Origin: an uncultured bacterium
Lineage (GTDB): Bacteria > CSSED10-310 > CALFER01
Length of the DNA stretch: 64,000 nucleotides
NCBI GenBank assembly: GCA_937951895.1
Contig: CALFER010000020.1
Span: 1 to 64,000 of the forward strand
Reading direction: 5' to 3'
A program made the translations under genes and the position numbers. The notes below the pieces were generated by a model. The model searched no databases. It was given only the letters and a program-made list of their open reading frames with translations, and was not told the DNA's origin. Below are positions 36,387 through 45,031 of the stretch, one piece after another (positions within the stretch are counted from its first letter, which is position 1; every line of letters starts with the position of its first letter).

Positions 36387-38479
36387 GATCCGAGTGCGCC
36401 GAAGAGGGTGGTGACGTTGGCATCCGTCATGGCGGCATACCACCAGATGTGCTCGGCGGCACCCGTTCCGGCCGGCCACTGGAACCCGGGCAGGACGGGG
36501 ATGGTCTGGGAACCGACCGGGAGATCGATGAAGGTCTGATCGAATGCGCCGAACGACGGATAGAAGAAATAGCTGCCGTAGACATCGAGAACGATGAAGA
36601 GCGGCACCTGGGTGTAGGTGTCAGGACCCGGGTTGCAGACTTCGGCGGTGCAGGAACAGGTGTCGCCGGTGTTGAAGAGATGCGAGGGCATGGAGATGGT
36701 GACACCGAGCTGCGAACAGGCGCTCGGGGTCGGAGTCGGAGGAACGGGAGTGGGAGTGGGGGAGGCGCCCATGAGATCGAAGAAGGTCGCGTATGCGGTG
36801 AGCAGCTCCGCCTTGGTGCTCAGTGAACTGTCCGAAAGTCCGCCCAGTTCGATGCTCGAGCCGATGGTTTTGTAGGAATTGTCTTCCTTCGCGACGGCAA
36901 CGCCGAACTGCGGGCTGACGTTTTCCAGCACCAGTGTGGCACCGGTTTTCGCCCGGATGTTATCCATGTTCTGATTGTCGCCCGTGTACTGGAACGTCAG
37001 ACCGTCCGTCATCGTCCCGGCCAGGCCGTTGACGGTCGCGACATTGCCGCTGCCCGTGCCGGTATTGCCGATCGAGAATTCGAGCATGAAGGGGAAACGT
37101 GTATCGTTGGCCCAGCAGTTGCCGCCTTCCATATACACATACCCGCCATCCGTCAGATACTCATAGAAGATCTGACTTTCGATGAAGCCCATCACGTGGT
37201 TGTTCGGCGCGACGCCCAGGCAGATCCAGACCGAGCTGTAAAGGGCCGGGAAATCGGGAATCTGGGTGACATACTCGGAGGCGATCCCGAGTGATTGCAA
37301 TTGGGAGTTGATGACCGGGCCGCTGTTGGTATTTCCATCGAGATCGATGATGAGTGCCGGGAGCGGAGCGACGGCGGTCAGGGTATAGGAACCGGTTTCG
37401 GGCAAGCGGGAGGTATTCGCGGCAATCGAGGTATCCACCGCCTCAAACCAGTACAGGACGGTGTCGCCGACATTTCCGGGGCAATCGAGCGTGGCGGTGT
37501 ACAGCCCGTCTTCTCCCAGTGTCATCACGGCGGATTCCTGGGGACAGGTGTTGTGTTTGTAGACCATCGTGACTGTCCCGACACCGATCTGATCGACGAC
37601 CTGAGCGACAAACGTGGGACTCCACATGTCGGCGCGCCACCGCGTGAGCGGCTCGTGGGTGATCACCGGCCCGGCCGTGTCGATCAACACGTCGAATGCA
37701 TGGAGACTGTCCGGGGCATCCATCGGTTCGTTACGCTGCTTCCCGTTGTCCGCTTCGCCGTGCAGATAGTAATAAACAGTCGTTCCGGCGGATTGCGCGG
37801 GGATCGATCCCGTGTAGGTATCGCCGCCGGCAGCCGTCAGGACGACCTGCGTAAAGCTGCCGCCGCCGTTGGTGTTCCAGAACAGTTTCAGCGACGCCGG
37901 GATCAGATTTCCACCCGAGGTGATGTCACATGAAACGGTATACGCACTGGAGGTGTTTTCGGTGTTGGGCATCGGGTCGTGAAGGATCTTGACCAGAGGG
38001 GTTGAATACGTCGTGAGTTTCGTGCGGATCTGGTTGGCCGAGAACCCGCTGTTCGTGTGCTGGACTTTCATCGTGTCGTCCAGAATGACGTTGTACGGCA
38101 CATAACCATCACCGAACAGGCTGTAGATCGCACTGTTGGTATCCGCCAGAACGGGGCAGGTCTGCTGATACTTGTATTGCCAGTAGGCACAGGCATCGAC
38201 GTTTTCGCCGGCGCCGATCGAGAGCACCATGACGTCCTGATCTTGAAAATCGGTGAAGATGGTCTGCAACTGCGGAGCCTCCGCAGCACAGGTCCCTCAG
38301 GTGCTGGTCCACAGAGCGATCCAGATCACCTTTCCATAAAAATCATACAGGCTGACGGGGTTTCCCAGATGGTCGTTCAATGTGAAATCCGCAACGGTAT
38401 CCCCGAGTTGATACACACCCAACGCTGCCGATGACGTCAGCATCATGGCCAAACAGGCGCCCAGCAACAAACGCTTCAT
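36362..38479 (-). CDS. Secreted redoxin selenoprotein (Sec at an in-frame UGA)
   Basis: The gene should be read as one frame of 705 residues across the TGA at 38297-38299. Start ATG 38479 has GGAGG 7 bases upstream and a signal peptide (LLLGACLAMMLTSSAAL). Residues about 22-170 are an AhpC/TSA-type redoxin fold: LGDTVADFTLNDHLGNPVSL, then WTST-U61-GTC64-AAEAPQL, aligning exactly with the WCxxC-x-x-E-x-P motif of TlpA/ResA-like redoxins, so UGA stands where the first active-site Cys should be. A strong hairpin follows the UGA. The rest holds Ig-like domains (about 175-400), a glutamine-amidotransferase-like beta/alpha region, a Thr-Pro linker and a Cys-containing C-terminal domain. It is probably an extracytoplasmic thiol/selenol oxidoreductase. 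Standard callers split it into a 60-codon stub and a headless 635-codon ORF. Confidence 0.82.
38270..38286 (-). promoter_or_regulatory. Candidate bacterial SECIS hairpin
   Basis: On the coding strand CTGCGGA-GGC-TCCGCAG forms a perfect 7-bp GC-rich stem with a 3-base loop starting with G. The loop begins 17 bases after the UGA at 38297-38299. Bacterial SECIS elements are stem-loops shortly downstream of the UGA with a G among the first loop bases, so spacing and loop both fit. It also codes for residues in the redoxin fold. Confidence 0.7.
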
Positions 38480-38834
38480 GTCAAGACCCTCCCTTGGTGT
38501 TCTCCATCGTTATCTCATCACAGCCCTCCGTGAGGACGGCATATTCTTAATACGTGAGGTGCGCGCGGAAGTCAATTCGAGAGGATCCGGCTCCGCACGC
38601 TCCCGGCACACCGGAATAAAGTAAGGTGTCCCTTTATTTTGTTATAAAGTGATTTTGTTGAACAGGCGTATCAGGTCGAGCGAAGCTGACTCATTCGGTG
38701 AGAAGGCGCATGCATTGCAGATCGAATCAGCGTAATCCTTGTAATCTGTGGATCTATGACAACCAACCCTCACCGGAAAACAGCCCGCGAGACTTCCAGG
38801 GCAGGAAATAAGTAAGGTGTCCCCTTTTTTTGAT
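38480..38834. other. Intergenic region with two GTAAGGTGTCC repeats
   Basis: About 355 bases between the redoxin and the respiratory operon end. AATAAAGTAAGGTGTCCCTTTATT (written by halves: AATAAAG, TAAGGTGTCC, CTTTATT) at 38615-38638 is a hairpin with 7-base arms. A close copy, AAATAAG-TAAGGTGTCC-CCTTTTTT, lies at about 38807-38832. The sequence between them has no gene. Such GGACACCTTAC-type hairpins often mark remnants of REP-like or RAYT-mobilised elements; the second could also act as a weak terminator for the respiratory operon. Confidence 0.5.
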
Positions 38835-39410
38835 TTAGCGAGTGGGAGGGGCGGTGGTGTACTGCGGGGGATAATACGGGACGGATGGACGCGTCTGCAG
38901 CGTTCGTACATAGTCGATCACCAGAACAGCATCGACAGGCGTCACGGTGTCCGCCAGCGATATCATCCGCGGACTTCCCTCCATCAGAAACCGATACATC
39001 TCGGCATCCGTCCGGTTTTGAACCACCTGAGACCGCAGATCCGGCAACGCCGGCGAAAAACTCTCACCCACGATGATCCGCCCGTCCCCATTGACACCAT
39101 GACAATGATGGCAATACCGACGATACACGATCTGTCCCCTCCTGAGCTTTTCGGCGTCCGGCATCTCCCCGATCCCCGCACGCCCCGCCTCCATATCCGA
39201 AGACACGCCACCCACAGGCACGGTCCCGTCCACCGGCTGCACCATGGGCTGCTCATAGGGCCGCACACTCTCGTTCGCCCACATGTCCCACCCGTTGAAC
39301 AGACTCCGCGCGGTGCGCTCGACCGGCCCGAGATAATCCCCCCGGTCGCAGCCACTGCACCCCAGTACCGCCACAACCGCCAGCCACCCGATCCGCCTTC
39401 GCACGCTCAT
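38835..39410 (-). CDS. actE: ActE-like monoheme cytochrome c lipoprotein
   Basis: 191 residues from the ATG at 39410, which overlaps the preceding stop as ATGA. The signal peptide carries a lipobox VLGC at Cys18. The segment SVRPYEQPMVQPVDGTVPVGG matches the conserved N-terminal stretch of ActE, followed by one heme site, Cys100-His-His-Cys103-His104, and a likely Met ligand in the EGSPRM region. In alternative complex III ActE is the lipid-anchored monoheme subunit that can pass electrons to the terminal oxidase. Here it is the last gene of the cluster, separated from the other act genes by the oxidase genes. A periplasm-facing membrane anchor is expected. Confidence 0.75.
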   Translation of the reverse strand: MSVRRRIGWLAVVAVLGCSGCDRGDYLGPVERTARSLFNGWDMWANESVRPYEQPMVQPVDGTVPVGGVSSDMEAGRAGIGEMPDAEKLRRGQIVYRRYCHHCHGVNGDGRIIVGESFSPALPDLRSQVVQNRTDAEMYRFLMEGSPRMISLADTVTPVDAVLVIDYVRTLQTRPSVPYYPPQYTTAPPTR

Positions 39411-39646
39411 GGCGTCGCCTCCCTGCGGTTCCGCGTCCACGGCTGCTCGCCTGCCTCCTGATGATAGCCCTCCCCATACTGCGATGCGGCAGGCACAAAT
39501 GACTTGCCCCCCATGTCCCATGTCACGGCCGGCTCGGGCGTGTGCAGCCAGAGGGTCAGCGCGGTCGCCGCGACGATGAACACCAGTGAGAGCAGCGTGA
39601 TGATCCACGCGTTCCGATACCCGTTTCTGAGGCGATCCGCGTCCAT
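39407..39646 (-). CDS. Small single-pass membrane protein of the oxidase cluster
   Basis: 79 residues with one hydrophobic helix (about 15-34: WIITLLSLVFIVAATALTLW) and a polar tail of about 45 residues ending in RNRREATP. No family is recognised. It overlaps actE by ATGA and follows the CcoP-like small gene by one base, so it is a genuine part of the operon. Likely an accessory subunit or assembly factor of the oxidase, by position only. Confidence 0.6.
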   Translation of the reverse strand: MDADRLRNGYRNAWIITLLSLVFIVAATALTLWLHTPEPAVTWDMGGKSFVPAASQYGEGYHQEAGEQPWTRNRREATP

Positions 39647-39647
39647 C

Positions 39648-39929
39648 TCATTTGACTCCCATGAAGCTGGTTACAATCACATATCCGACCGCCCAGATAA
39701 AATACCCGATCCAGACGACCCAGATGAAGATCGGCACCGGCCGGGTACCCTCGCGCACGCCATCCCCGAAATCATGCACATCCTCGTCAATCTCCCGGTC
39801 CGTGCGCTTCGTCATGCCGAACGTAAACAGCCGGCTGCCTCGCGCCAGCATGATCGCGGCGGTGAGAATCAGCCCGAAGCCGATCATCATCACGAAATAC
39901 TCGAAGTTGATCAGATCATACGGCGGCAT
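39648..39929 (-). CDS. Small membrane subunit resembling the N-terminus of CcoP
   Basis: 93 residues with two hydrophobic helices (about 11-29 and 66-88). DFGDGVREGTRPVPIFIWVVWIGYF resembles the N-terminal anchor of CcoP/FixP (YDGIxExxNPLPRWWLxLF) but there is no CxxCH. It appears to be the CcoP membrane anchor encoded apart from its cytochrome domain, whose equivalent is fused to CcoO two genes upstream. It would help hold the diheme subunit at CcoN. Confidence 0.55.
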   Translation of the reverse strand: MPPYDLINFEYFVMMIGFGLILTAAIMLARGSRLFTFGMTKRTDREIDEDVHDFGDGVREGTRPVPIFIWVVWIGYFIWAVGYVIVTSFMGVK

Positions 39930-39941
39930 CTCGATCTCCTC

Positions 39942-40199
39942 TCAATGCGTCAGCACAATGACCAGACACAGCAGAAATGCCGCCAGTCCGGCCCCGAAAA
40001 TCAACATGTACGCCACGAAGTCCGCTCCCCGACGGGTCGAGGGGATCTCGTCGAGTTCGTCCCGGGTCAGCCCGGATAACGGAAGAAATCGTGCGCGATC
40101 CTGATCGTCGAACTGGCGCGACCGGACCGACCAGACGAGCGTCGTCACGGCCATGATCAGGCCCGAGCCGAAAAAGATGAGCCAGATCGGAACGAACAT
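39942..40199 (-). CDS. CcoS-like small membrane protein with an extra helix
   Basis: 85 residues. The N-terminal helix followed by WSVRSRQFDDQDRARFLPL closely follows the CcoS pattern (FxWAVRSGQFDDLE). CcoS is needed for heme and copper insertion in cbb3 oxidases. Unlike ordinary CcoS (about 50-60 residues) this protein has a second C-terminal helix (about 61-84). Its ATG overlaps the stop of the diheme gene by one base. Confidence 0.6.
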   Translation of the reverse strand: MFVPIWLIFFGSGLIMAVTTLVWSVRSRQFDDQDRARFLPLSGLTRDELDEIPSTRRGADFVAYMLIFGAGLAAFLLCLVIVLTH

Positions 40200-41185
40200 C
40201 AGTTCCCCCTCACCTGAACGGGCGCGGAATCAACCGGCTCGAAGGCGGCATCGATCCCGCGCGGTTCGGTATTCGCATCCACGATCCCGATGAACTGCTT
40301 CGCCACGTAATTCGACACATCCCAGATTTTTTCACTCTCGAGTTCCCGTTTGAAATACGGCATCGCCGTTCCCGTGATCCCGTTCATGATCTGATAATAC
40401 AGCATCCCGCCCGTCGCACCGCCCTCGATGCCATGCCGATTGAGGGTCGTGAAGTTGAGCGGTGGCGGATAGATGAAGCGCACGGCAGGCCCCTGGCCGT
40501 CTCCGACGGGACCGTGGCACCCGAGACAGTGCCGCTGATAGATGACCTCACCACGCAGAAATGACGCCTCGGTGATCGGATACGGATTCGGCACCCTCAA
40601 CCATCCCTCGGGCACGTTCCGATGCAGCCACTCGATGTTCGCATCGGCTCCAGCCTCATAGGCCGCCGTCGCCTGGCCCCGCCACTGCCACTGCCGCGCA
40701 ACCCGCTGATCGGCCATGTGTCCCCCGAGACTCTGCAGATAGGCGGTGATCCCGGCCAGCTCAGTCCCGGTGAGATACGAAAACGGCGGCATGAAAGACT
40801 CCGGCCGCGTGTATCTCGGATTGTAAAAATGCGCGGCATGCCAGTCATCCGTGTGCTCGCCACCCTGCTGCGACAGATCCGGTCCGTTGCGGCTGGACCC
40901 GAGCTGCGGCGCATACTCGCCGACATAGTCGCCGGCCTGCGCGATCCGCTCGGCACCGGTATCCCAGTCGATCCGCCGGATGTACTGCGAATGGCAGTAC
41001 TGACACCCGAGCGAGATATACAAATCCCGCCCGGATTCCTCGATGGCCGTCCGGGCCCGATGATTCATGGACGGCTGGTCCGCCATCGGATTGGTATATC
41101 TCGGCGTGACAACGACGGCGAAGAAAATCAGCACGAGAATCGCGGCAGTGCCGATCCCGACGATCCTGGCGTTCATGTGAATCAT
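40199..41185 (-). CDS. ccoO: CcoO-type cytochrome c fused to a CcoP-like heme domain
   Basis: 328 residues. A membrane anchor (about 9-27) is followed by the CcoO-like region with heme site Cys61-Gln-Tyr-Cys64-His65 and the CcoO signature SQYIRRIDWDTG, RNGPDLSQQGG, DDWHAAHFYNPR. A second cytochrome c domain carries Cys220-Leu-Gly-Cys223-His224 with GDGQGPA and a late Met region (GTAMPYF). Standard cbb3 enzymes have CcoO (one heme) and CcoP (two hemes) as separate proteins, so this is a fusion with a single CcoP-type domain. It passes electrons from alternative complex III or soluble donors to CcoN. It overlaps ccoN by ATGA. Confidence 0.85.
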   Translation of the reverse strand: MIHMNARIVGIGTAAILVLIFFAVVVTPRYTNPMADQPSMNHRARTAIEESGRDLYISLGCQYCHSQYIRRIDWDTGAERIAQAGDYVGEYAPQLGSSRNGPDLSQQGGEHTDDWHAAHFYNPRYTRPESFMPPFSYLTGTELAGITAYLQSLGGHMADQRVARQWQWRGQATAAYEAGADANIEWLHRNVPEGWLRVPNPYPITEASFLRGEVIYQRHCLGCHGPVGDGQGPAVRFIYPPPLNFTTLNRHGIEGGATGGMLYYQIMNGITGTAMPYFKRELESEKIWDVSNYVAKQFIGIVDANTEPRGIDAAFEPVDSAPVQVRGN

Positions 41186-42582
41186 GCCGCCACCTCCGTT
41201 TCAGCCTCTGAGCCCTCCACAGGCAATGGAGGCGTCTTCCGGAGTATCGTCAACAGCACATTGATCACGAACAACACGGCGCCGGTCACAACCATCACCC
41301 CGGCAATCCCTCGTACCACAAAATAGATTTTCAGTTCCGGAAGCACACGATACACCACCTCACCCATCAGCCACGCTTCCCCCTGGATCAATCCCGCAAA
41401 CGTCAGAGAGAGAAAGATGCCGAGCGTTCCGATGAGCATCAGCCAGTACTGGAAATCGGCGAGCAACCGGGAGTAGAGATCGCGTTTGAGGATGATCGGC
41501 AGGATGTAGTACGTCGCACCCATGGCGATGAACCCGCCGAATCCGAGCAGCGCGATGTGGGAGTGGGCGATGACCCACTGCGTGAAATGCGTCACCCGCT
41601 GAACGGACGGAAGCGAATGATACGGTCCCTGGAGACACACGATGAAGTACCAGATCGTTCCCGTGAACACCATCTTCGCACCGACATCCCGGAAGACCCG
41701 GCTGAACCTGTCCTTGAGAGGCAGCCAGACATTCGTCAGAAAGGCGAATACGGGCACGATCAACGAGATCGAATTGACGATCGAGAGCACCTTGAGCCAT
41801 TGCGGAACGGGGGCCTGAAGCAAATGATGCGTGCCGGTATGCGTATACATGACGATCAGCATCCAGAATCCGATCAGCGAAAGACTGTGGCTGTAGATCG
41901 GCGTGCGCGTCGCCCGCGGTATGATGTAGTACGCCAGGCCGATCGCCTGAGGTGTCACGACCAACCCCACGACATTGTGCCCGTAAAACCATAATAAAAT
42001 CTGATCGTGAATCCCCATCCACGACCCGTGCGGCGCCTGCCAGACGACATTCCCCACCGCAAAAACAAAAAACGTCCAGATCAGCCCCCCGCCGATATAC
42101 CAGGCACTCACATATAACAGCGACTCGGTCCGGCGGGCGATCGTTCCGAAGACCAGGAAGATCAGAACCGCCACGGCCGCAAGAATCGCGATGTCGATCC
42201 CCCAGATCAACTCCGCATACTCGCGCCCCTGCGTCAACCCGAACGGCAAGGTCGCCAGAGCGGCCACGACGATCGCGTTGTAGAACCAGACGGCGAAATT
42301 CGCCAGACGTTCGCTGATCAGCTTCGTGCGGCAGACAGCCGGAATGACATGCAGAAACCCGCCGAAAAAGGCCGTCATCAGAAACCCGAACACGAGAATA
42401 TTGATGTGGAGGGGACGCATGCGACCGAATGTGAGGTGTTCGTGCGCCGGAAACAGGTCCGGATCGACCATCTCGATGGCGCCGATCAACCCGAAGATTA
42501 CGCCGACGAGCAACCAGATCGCCGACGACAGGAAAAATCGGCGCGCCGCACTGCCAGGTTCATTGGGTAGCAGGAAGTTCAT
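41182..42582 (-). CDS. ccoN: cbb3-type cytochrome c oxidase subunit I
   Basis: 466 residues and about twelve hydrophobic segments. Heme and copper ligands are visible: His59 (RPLHIN, low-spin heme), His202 (FYGHNVVG, CuB), His252-His253 (THTGTHHLL, CuB), His340 and His342 (AHSHIALLG, high- and low-spin hemes). The YxHxG-THH arrangement and the absence of the classic aa3 E-PEVY motif place it in the C-family. It reduces O2 to water at the cytoplasmic membrane and pumps protons. It follows the pentaheme actA by 9 bases and overlaps the diheme gene by 4 bases. Confidence 0.9.
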   Translation of the reverse strand: MNFLLPNEPGSAARRFFLSSAIWLLVGVIFGLIGAIEMVDPDLFPAHEHLTFGRMRPLHINILVFGFLMTAFFGGFLHVIPAVCRTKLISERLANFAVWFYNAIVVAALATLPFGLTQGREYAELIWGIDIAILAAVAVLIFLVFGTIARRTESLLYVSAWYIGGGLIWTFFVFAVGNVVWQAPHGSWMGIHDQILLWFYGHNVVGLVVTPQAIGLAYYIIPRATRTPIYSHSLSLIGFWMLIVMYTHTGTHHLLQAPVPQWLKVLSIVNSISLIVPVFAFLTNVWLPLKDRFSRVFRDVGAKMVFTGTIWYFIVCLQGPYHSLPSVQRVTHFTQWVIAHSHIALLGFGGFIAMGATYYILPIILKRDLYSRLLADFQYWLMLIGTLGIFLSLTFAGLIQGEAWLMGEVVYRVLPELKIYFVVRGIAGVMVVTGAVLFVINVLLTILRKTPPLPVEGSEAETEVAA

Positions 42583-42591
42583 CTGAAATCC

Positions 42592-43182
42592 TCACTGATG
42601 ACACGCGATGCAGTCCATCGGCGCTTCGCTTTCTTTGTGACAGTTGATGCAGAACCCCATGTAAAACGTCACCTGTCTCAACCGGTCCGCCCTCTCGACT
42701 TCACCATGACACTCCTGACACCGCAGATCGTTCTGAATGTGCCTGAAATGCGGAAAATACGCATGATCCGGGTTGTAATACACTCTCACCCACGGAACAG
42801 CCTCACCCCGTGTCTGATACCCCTTCAACTTCAGAATCTCGGCATGCTGCGGAATGATATGATCATGGCAGGCCAGACATTTCGATACAGAAGGCAGACC
42901 CGCGTTCAATGACCGTTCAGGCAGCGGATGACAGTAGTAACAGTCGATCTCCTTGTCCGTCACATGCAACCGGTGCGAGAACGCAACGGGTTGCTCGATC
43001 CCCGCCCCGAACATCGCATGCCGGAACGACAGATCGTCGCCGTAATTGCGGGTCAGATGCGCCCTTGCATAAAACGCATACAGAAACCATGCCGCCGATA
43101 CAACAATGACTCCGATCAGCAAGCCTCCCGCCCAGCCGCCGCGCACCCGCCGGGGACGGTCGATCCGCATTCCCGTGCTCAT
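42592..43182 (-). CDS. actA: ActA, membrane-anchored pentaheme cytochrome c
   Basis: 196 residues with an N-terminal membrane anchor (about 20-38) and exactly five CxxCH sites: Cys81-Cys84, Cys102-Cys105, Cys155-Cys158, Cys178-Cys181 and Cys191-Cys194. Length and heme count match ActA of alternative complex III, which wires ActB to the electron acceptor on the periplasmic side. In described act operons actA is usually first; here it is last of the core, after actF and directly before ccoN. It overlaps actF by ATGA. Confidence 0.82.
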   Translation of the reverse strand: MSTGMRIDRPRRVRGGWAGGLLIGVIVVSAAWFLYAFYARAHLTRNYGDDLSFRHAMFGAGIEQPVAFSHRLHVTDKEIDCYYCHPLPERSLNAGLPSVSKCLACHDHIIPQHAEILKLKGYQTRGEAVPWVRVYYNPDHAYFPHFRHIQNDLRCQECHGEVERADRLRQVTFYMGFCINCHKESEAPMDCIACHQ

Positions 43183-44498
43183 GAATGGTCCCCCTCATCC
43201 GCATGGACCGCATGAAAGATATCATCGCCGACCGGCATCACCGGCATGCCTCTCAATACGCGCATCGACACCAGAAGCCCAACGCCCAGCACACCGATAA
43301 ACGTCAGTAATGCCGAGGCAAACGGCACATAAAGAGCGTCGAGCCGGGCCGGAGCGGCGATCCCGAGCAACTCCGGGGCGATCTCGATGTATCTGGCCAT
43401 GAAGATTCCGGATATGCACACAATCGAAACAATGCTCAACAGAAAACCGGATCGCTTGACCCGGCGGAACAGAAGCAGTATGAACGGGAAGGCCAGAAAT
43501 GCGACAAGCGACAGCCAGGACACGACCCGCCAGGGCAGGTCGCCGTCCAGGGTTCGCTTCATCACATAACCGGTCTCCTCGGGAAGATTCCCATACCAGA
43601 TGGTCAGATACTGAGACCAGAAGAAGTCCGCGTTGACCAGACAGAACGCGAAGAGCAGCGTCGCGAGATCACTGCGGTGTGACGGAGTGATCCAGGCTCC
43701 GAGACCGAGGGGCCGGTGCAGCACAATCGACACGATCGCCAGTAGCGCCATCGTCGCGAACAGGTTGCCGATGAAATACCAGGCGCCGAAGAGTGTGCTG
43801 TACCAGAGCGGATCCAACGCCATGATCAGGTCGAACCCGAGCATCGTGAAGGTGATGGCATACACCATCGCGACGATCGGAGCGAGCACATCGAGACGGC
43901 CGGCACAGCGCATCCGTTCGGTTTCCTGGTCCTTTCCGTCAAGATTTCTTCCGGCGAACGCCCGTGCGATCCCGCTGTATGTTTCCCGGAGTTTCCCCGG
44001 AATCGCCGCCCAATCCCTGCGTATCGAATAATACAGATATGCGATCGATACACTGAACGACAGCAACAGCGCGCCGATGACGCGGAGATCCCAGAAACCG
44101 CGCCTGAGCCAGACCGCCTTCCCGCCGGTGAGGTGTCCCGCGTCATGCGCCCAGGGAAGACTCGTGCCCCCCAGCGCCACAAACACGATGGCCAGGACGA
44201 GTGCAACAGGCATGAAGCCCGCGAACGATTCGGCGAGCCGTACATAGGCACGGCCGAACCGCGCGTTCGTCAGCGTGAAGATCGCCGAAATCAGCACACC
44301 GGACGCGCCAATGCCCGCCGCAAGAACCAGCCCGGTCAGGATGGATGTCCATCCCGCATTCGCAGCTCCGGCAAAAAAACCCAATCCGAGACCCGCTGCT
44401 CCGAGCGCGATCATGAGAACCATGGTCAGGACGAATCCCTTGCCCGGATCCGCGGGACCGGACGCCAATACTTTCCGGATCCGTTCGTCGCGCGTCAT
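43179..44498 (-). CDS. actF: ActF, integral membrane quinol-oxidising subunit
   Basis: 439 residues from the ATG at 44498, which has GGAGG 7 bases upstream and an ATGA overlap with actD; the longer in-frame start at 44600 is spurious. About ten hydrophobic segments in the NrfD-like fold. WPxxY-type and HRSDLATLLFAFCLVNADFFWSQYLTIWYGNLPEET segments are typical of ActF. ActF pairs with ActC in the membrane part of alternative complex III. I see no separate ActG gene. Confidence 0.83.
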   Translation of the reverse strand: MTRDERIRKVLASGPADPGKGFVLTMVLMIALGAAGLGLGFFAGAANAGWTSILTGLVLAAGIGASGVLISAIFTLTNARFGRAYVRLAESFAGFMPVALVLAIVFVALGGTSLPWAHDAGHLTGGKAVWLRRGFWDLRVIGALLLSFSVSIAYLYYSIRRDWAAIPGKLRETYSGIARAFAGRNLDGKDQETERMRCAGRLDVLAPIVAMVYAITFTMLGFDLIMALDPLWYSTLFGAWYFIGNLFATMALLAIVSIVLHRPLGLGAWITPSHRSDLATLLFAFCLVNADFFWSQYLTIWYGNLPEETGYVMKRTLDGDLPWRVVSWLSLVAFLAFPFILLLFRRVKRSGFLLSIVSIVCISGIFMARYIEIAPELLGIAAPARLDALYVPFASALLTFIGVLGVGLLVSMRVLRGMPVMPVGDDIFHAVHADEGDHS

Positions 44499-45031
44499 GA
44501 GATCCCCTCCGCGGCATCCGGCCGGCCGATCCGCTCGACCCGGACCGCACCCGACTCGCGAAGCCATCGTTCGATCGGCTCCCGTTGCGACACCTCGCAT
44601 TCCAGCCAGATGCCGAATCGATCGAGCGAGAACTCCTCACGGTAGGCGCCGACCGGAAAGCGCACAAACGGCAGACGACCGAAAAAGAAAAGGCCGGCGA
44701 GTGTCGCGAGGGCGCCGAAAAGAATGGTCAGTTCGAAACCGACCACGACCACCGGCACGATCGACATCACCGGCTTGCCGCCGACGACCAGATTCCAGAC
44801 CCGGGCGGTCAGGAGCGCGAGCGCGATGCCGGCGACGAGGCCCGCGATGCCGCCTGCGGCGGTCACATACCGGATCGGGCTTTTCCGTCCCGCCAGCCGC
44901 TCCACGGCATGATGATCCGGCACCGGCGAAAAGATTTCACGGATCGTCACCTTCCGGGATCCGGCCTGCTCGATGACCTTCAGGAATGCATCGTGGCTTT
45001 CGAAGACCCCGAGCAACTCGGCGGAAGTCAT
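44495..45031 (-). CDS. actD: ActD, DUF3341-family membrane subunit
   Basis: 178 residues from the ATG at 45031 (MTSAELLGVF), overlapping the actC stop as ATGA; the ORF extends upstream to 45193 but only inside actC. Two hydrophobic helices (about 60-80 and 92-118) are followed by a soluble tail, with SPVPDHHAVERL and FPVGAYREEFSLDRFGIWLEC at the family-typical places. ActD is a small helical subunit of alternative complex III. Confidence 0.85.
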   Translation of the reverse strand: MTSAELLGVFESHDAFLKVIEQAGSRKVTIREIFSPVPDHHAVERLAGRKSPIRYVTAAGGIAGLVAGIALALLTARVWNLVVGGKPVMSIVPVVVVGFELTILFGALATLAGLFFFGRLPFVRFPVGAYREEFSLDRFGIWLECEVSQREPIERWLRESGAVRVERIGRPDAAEGIS

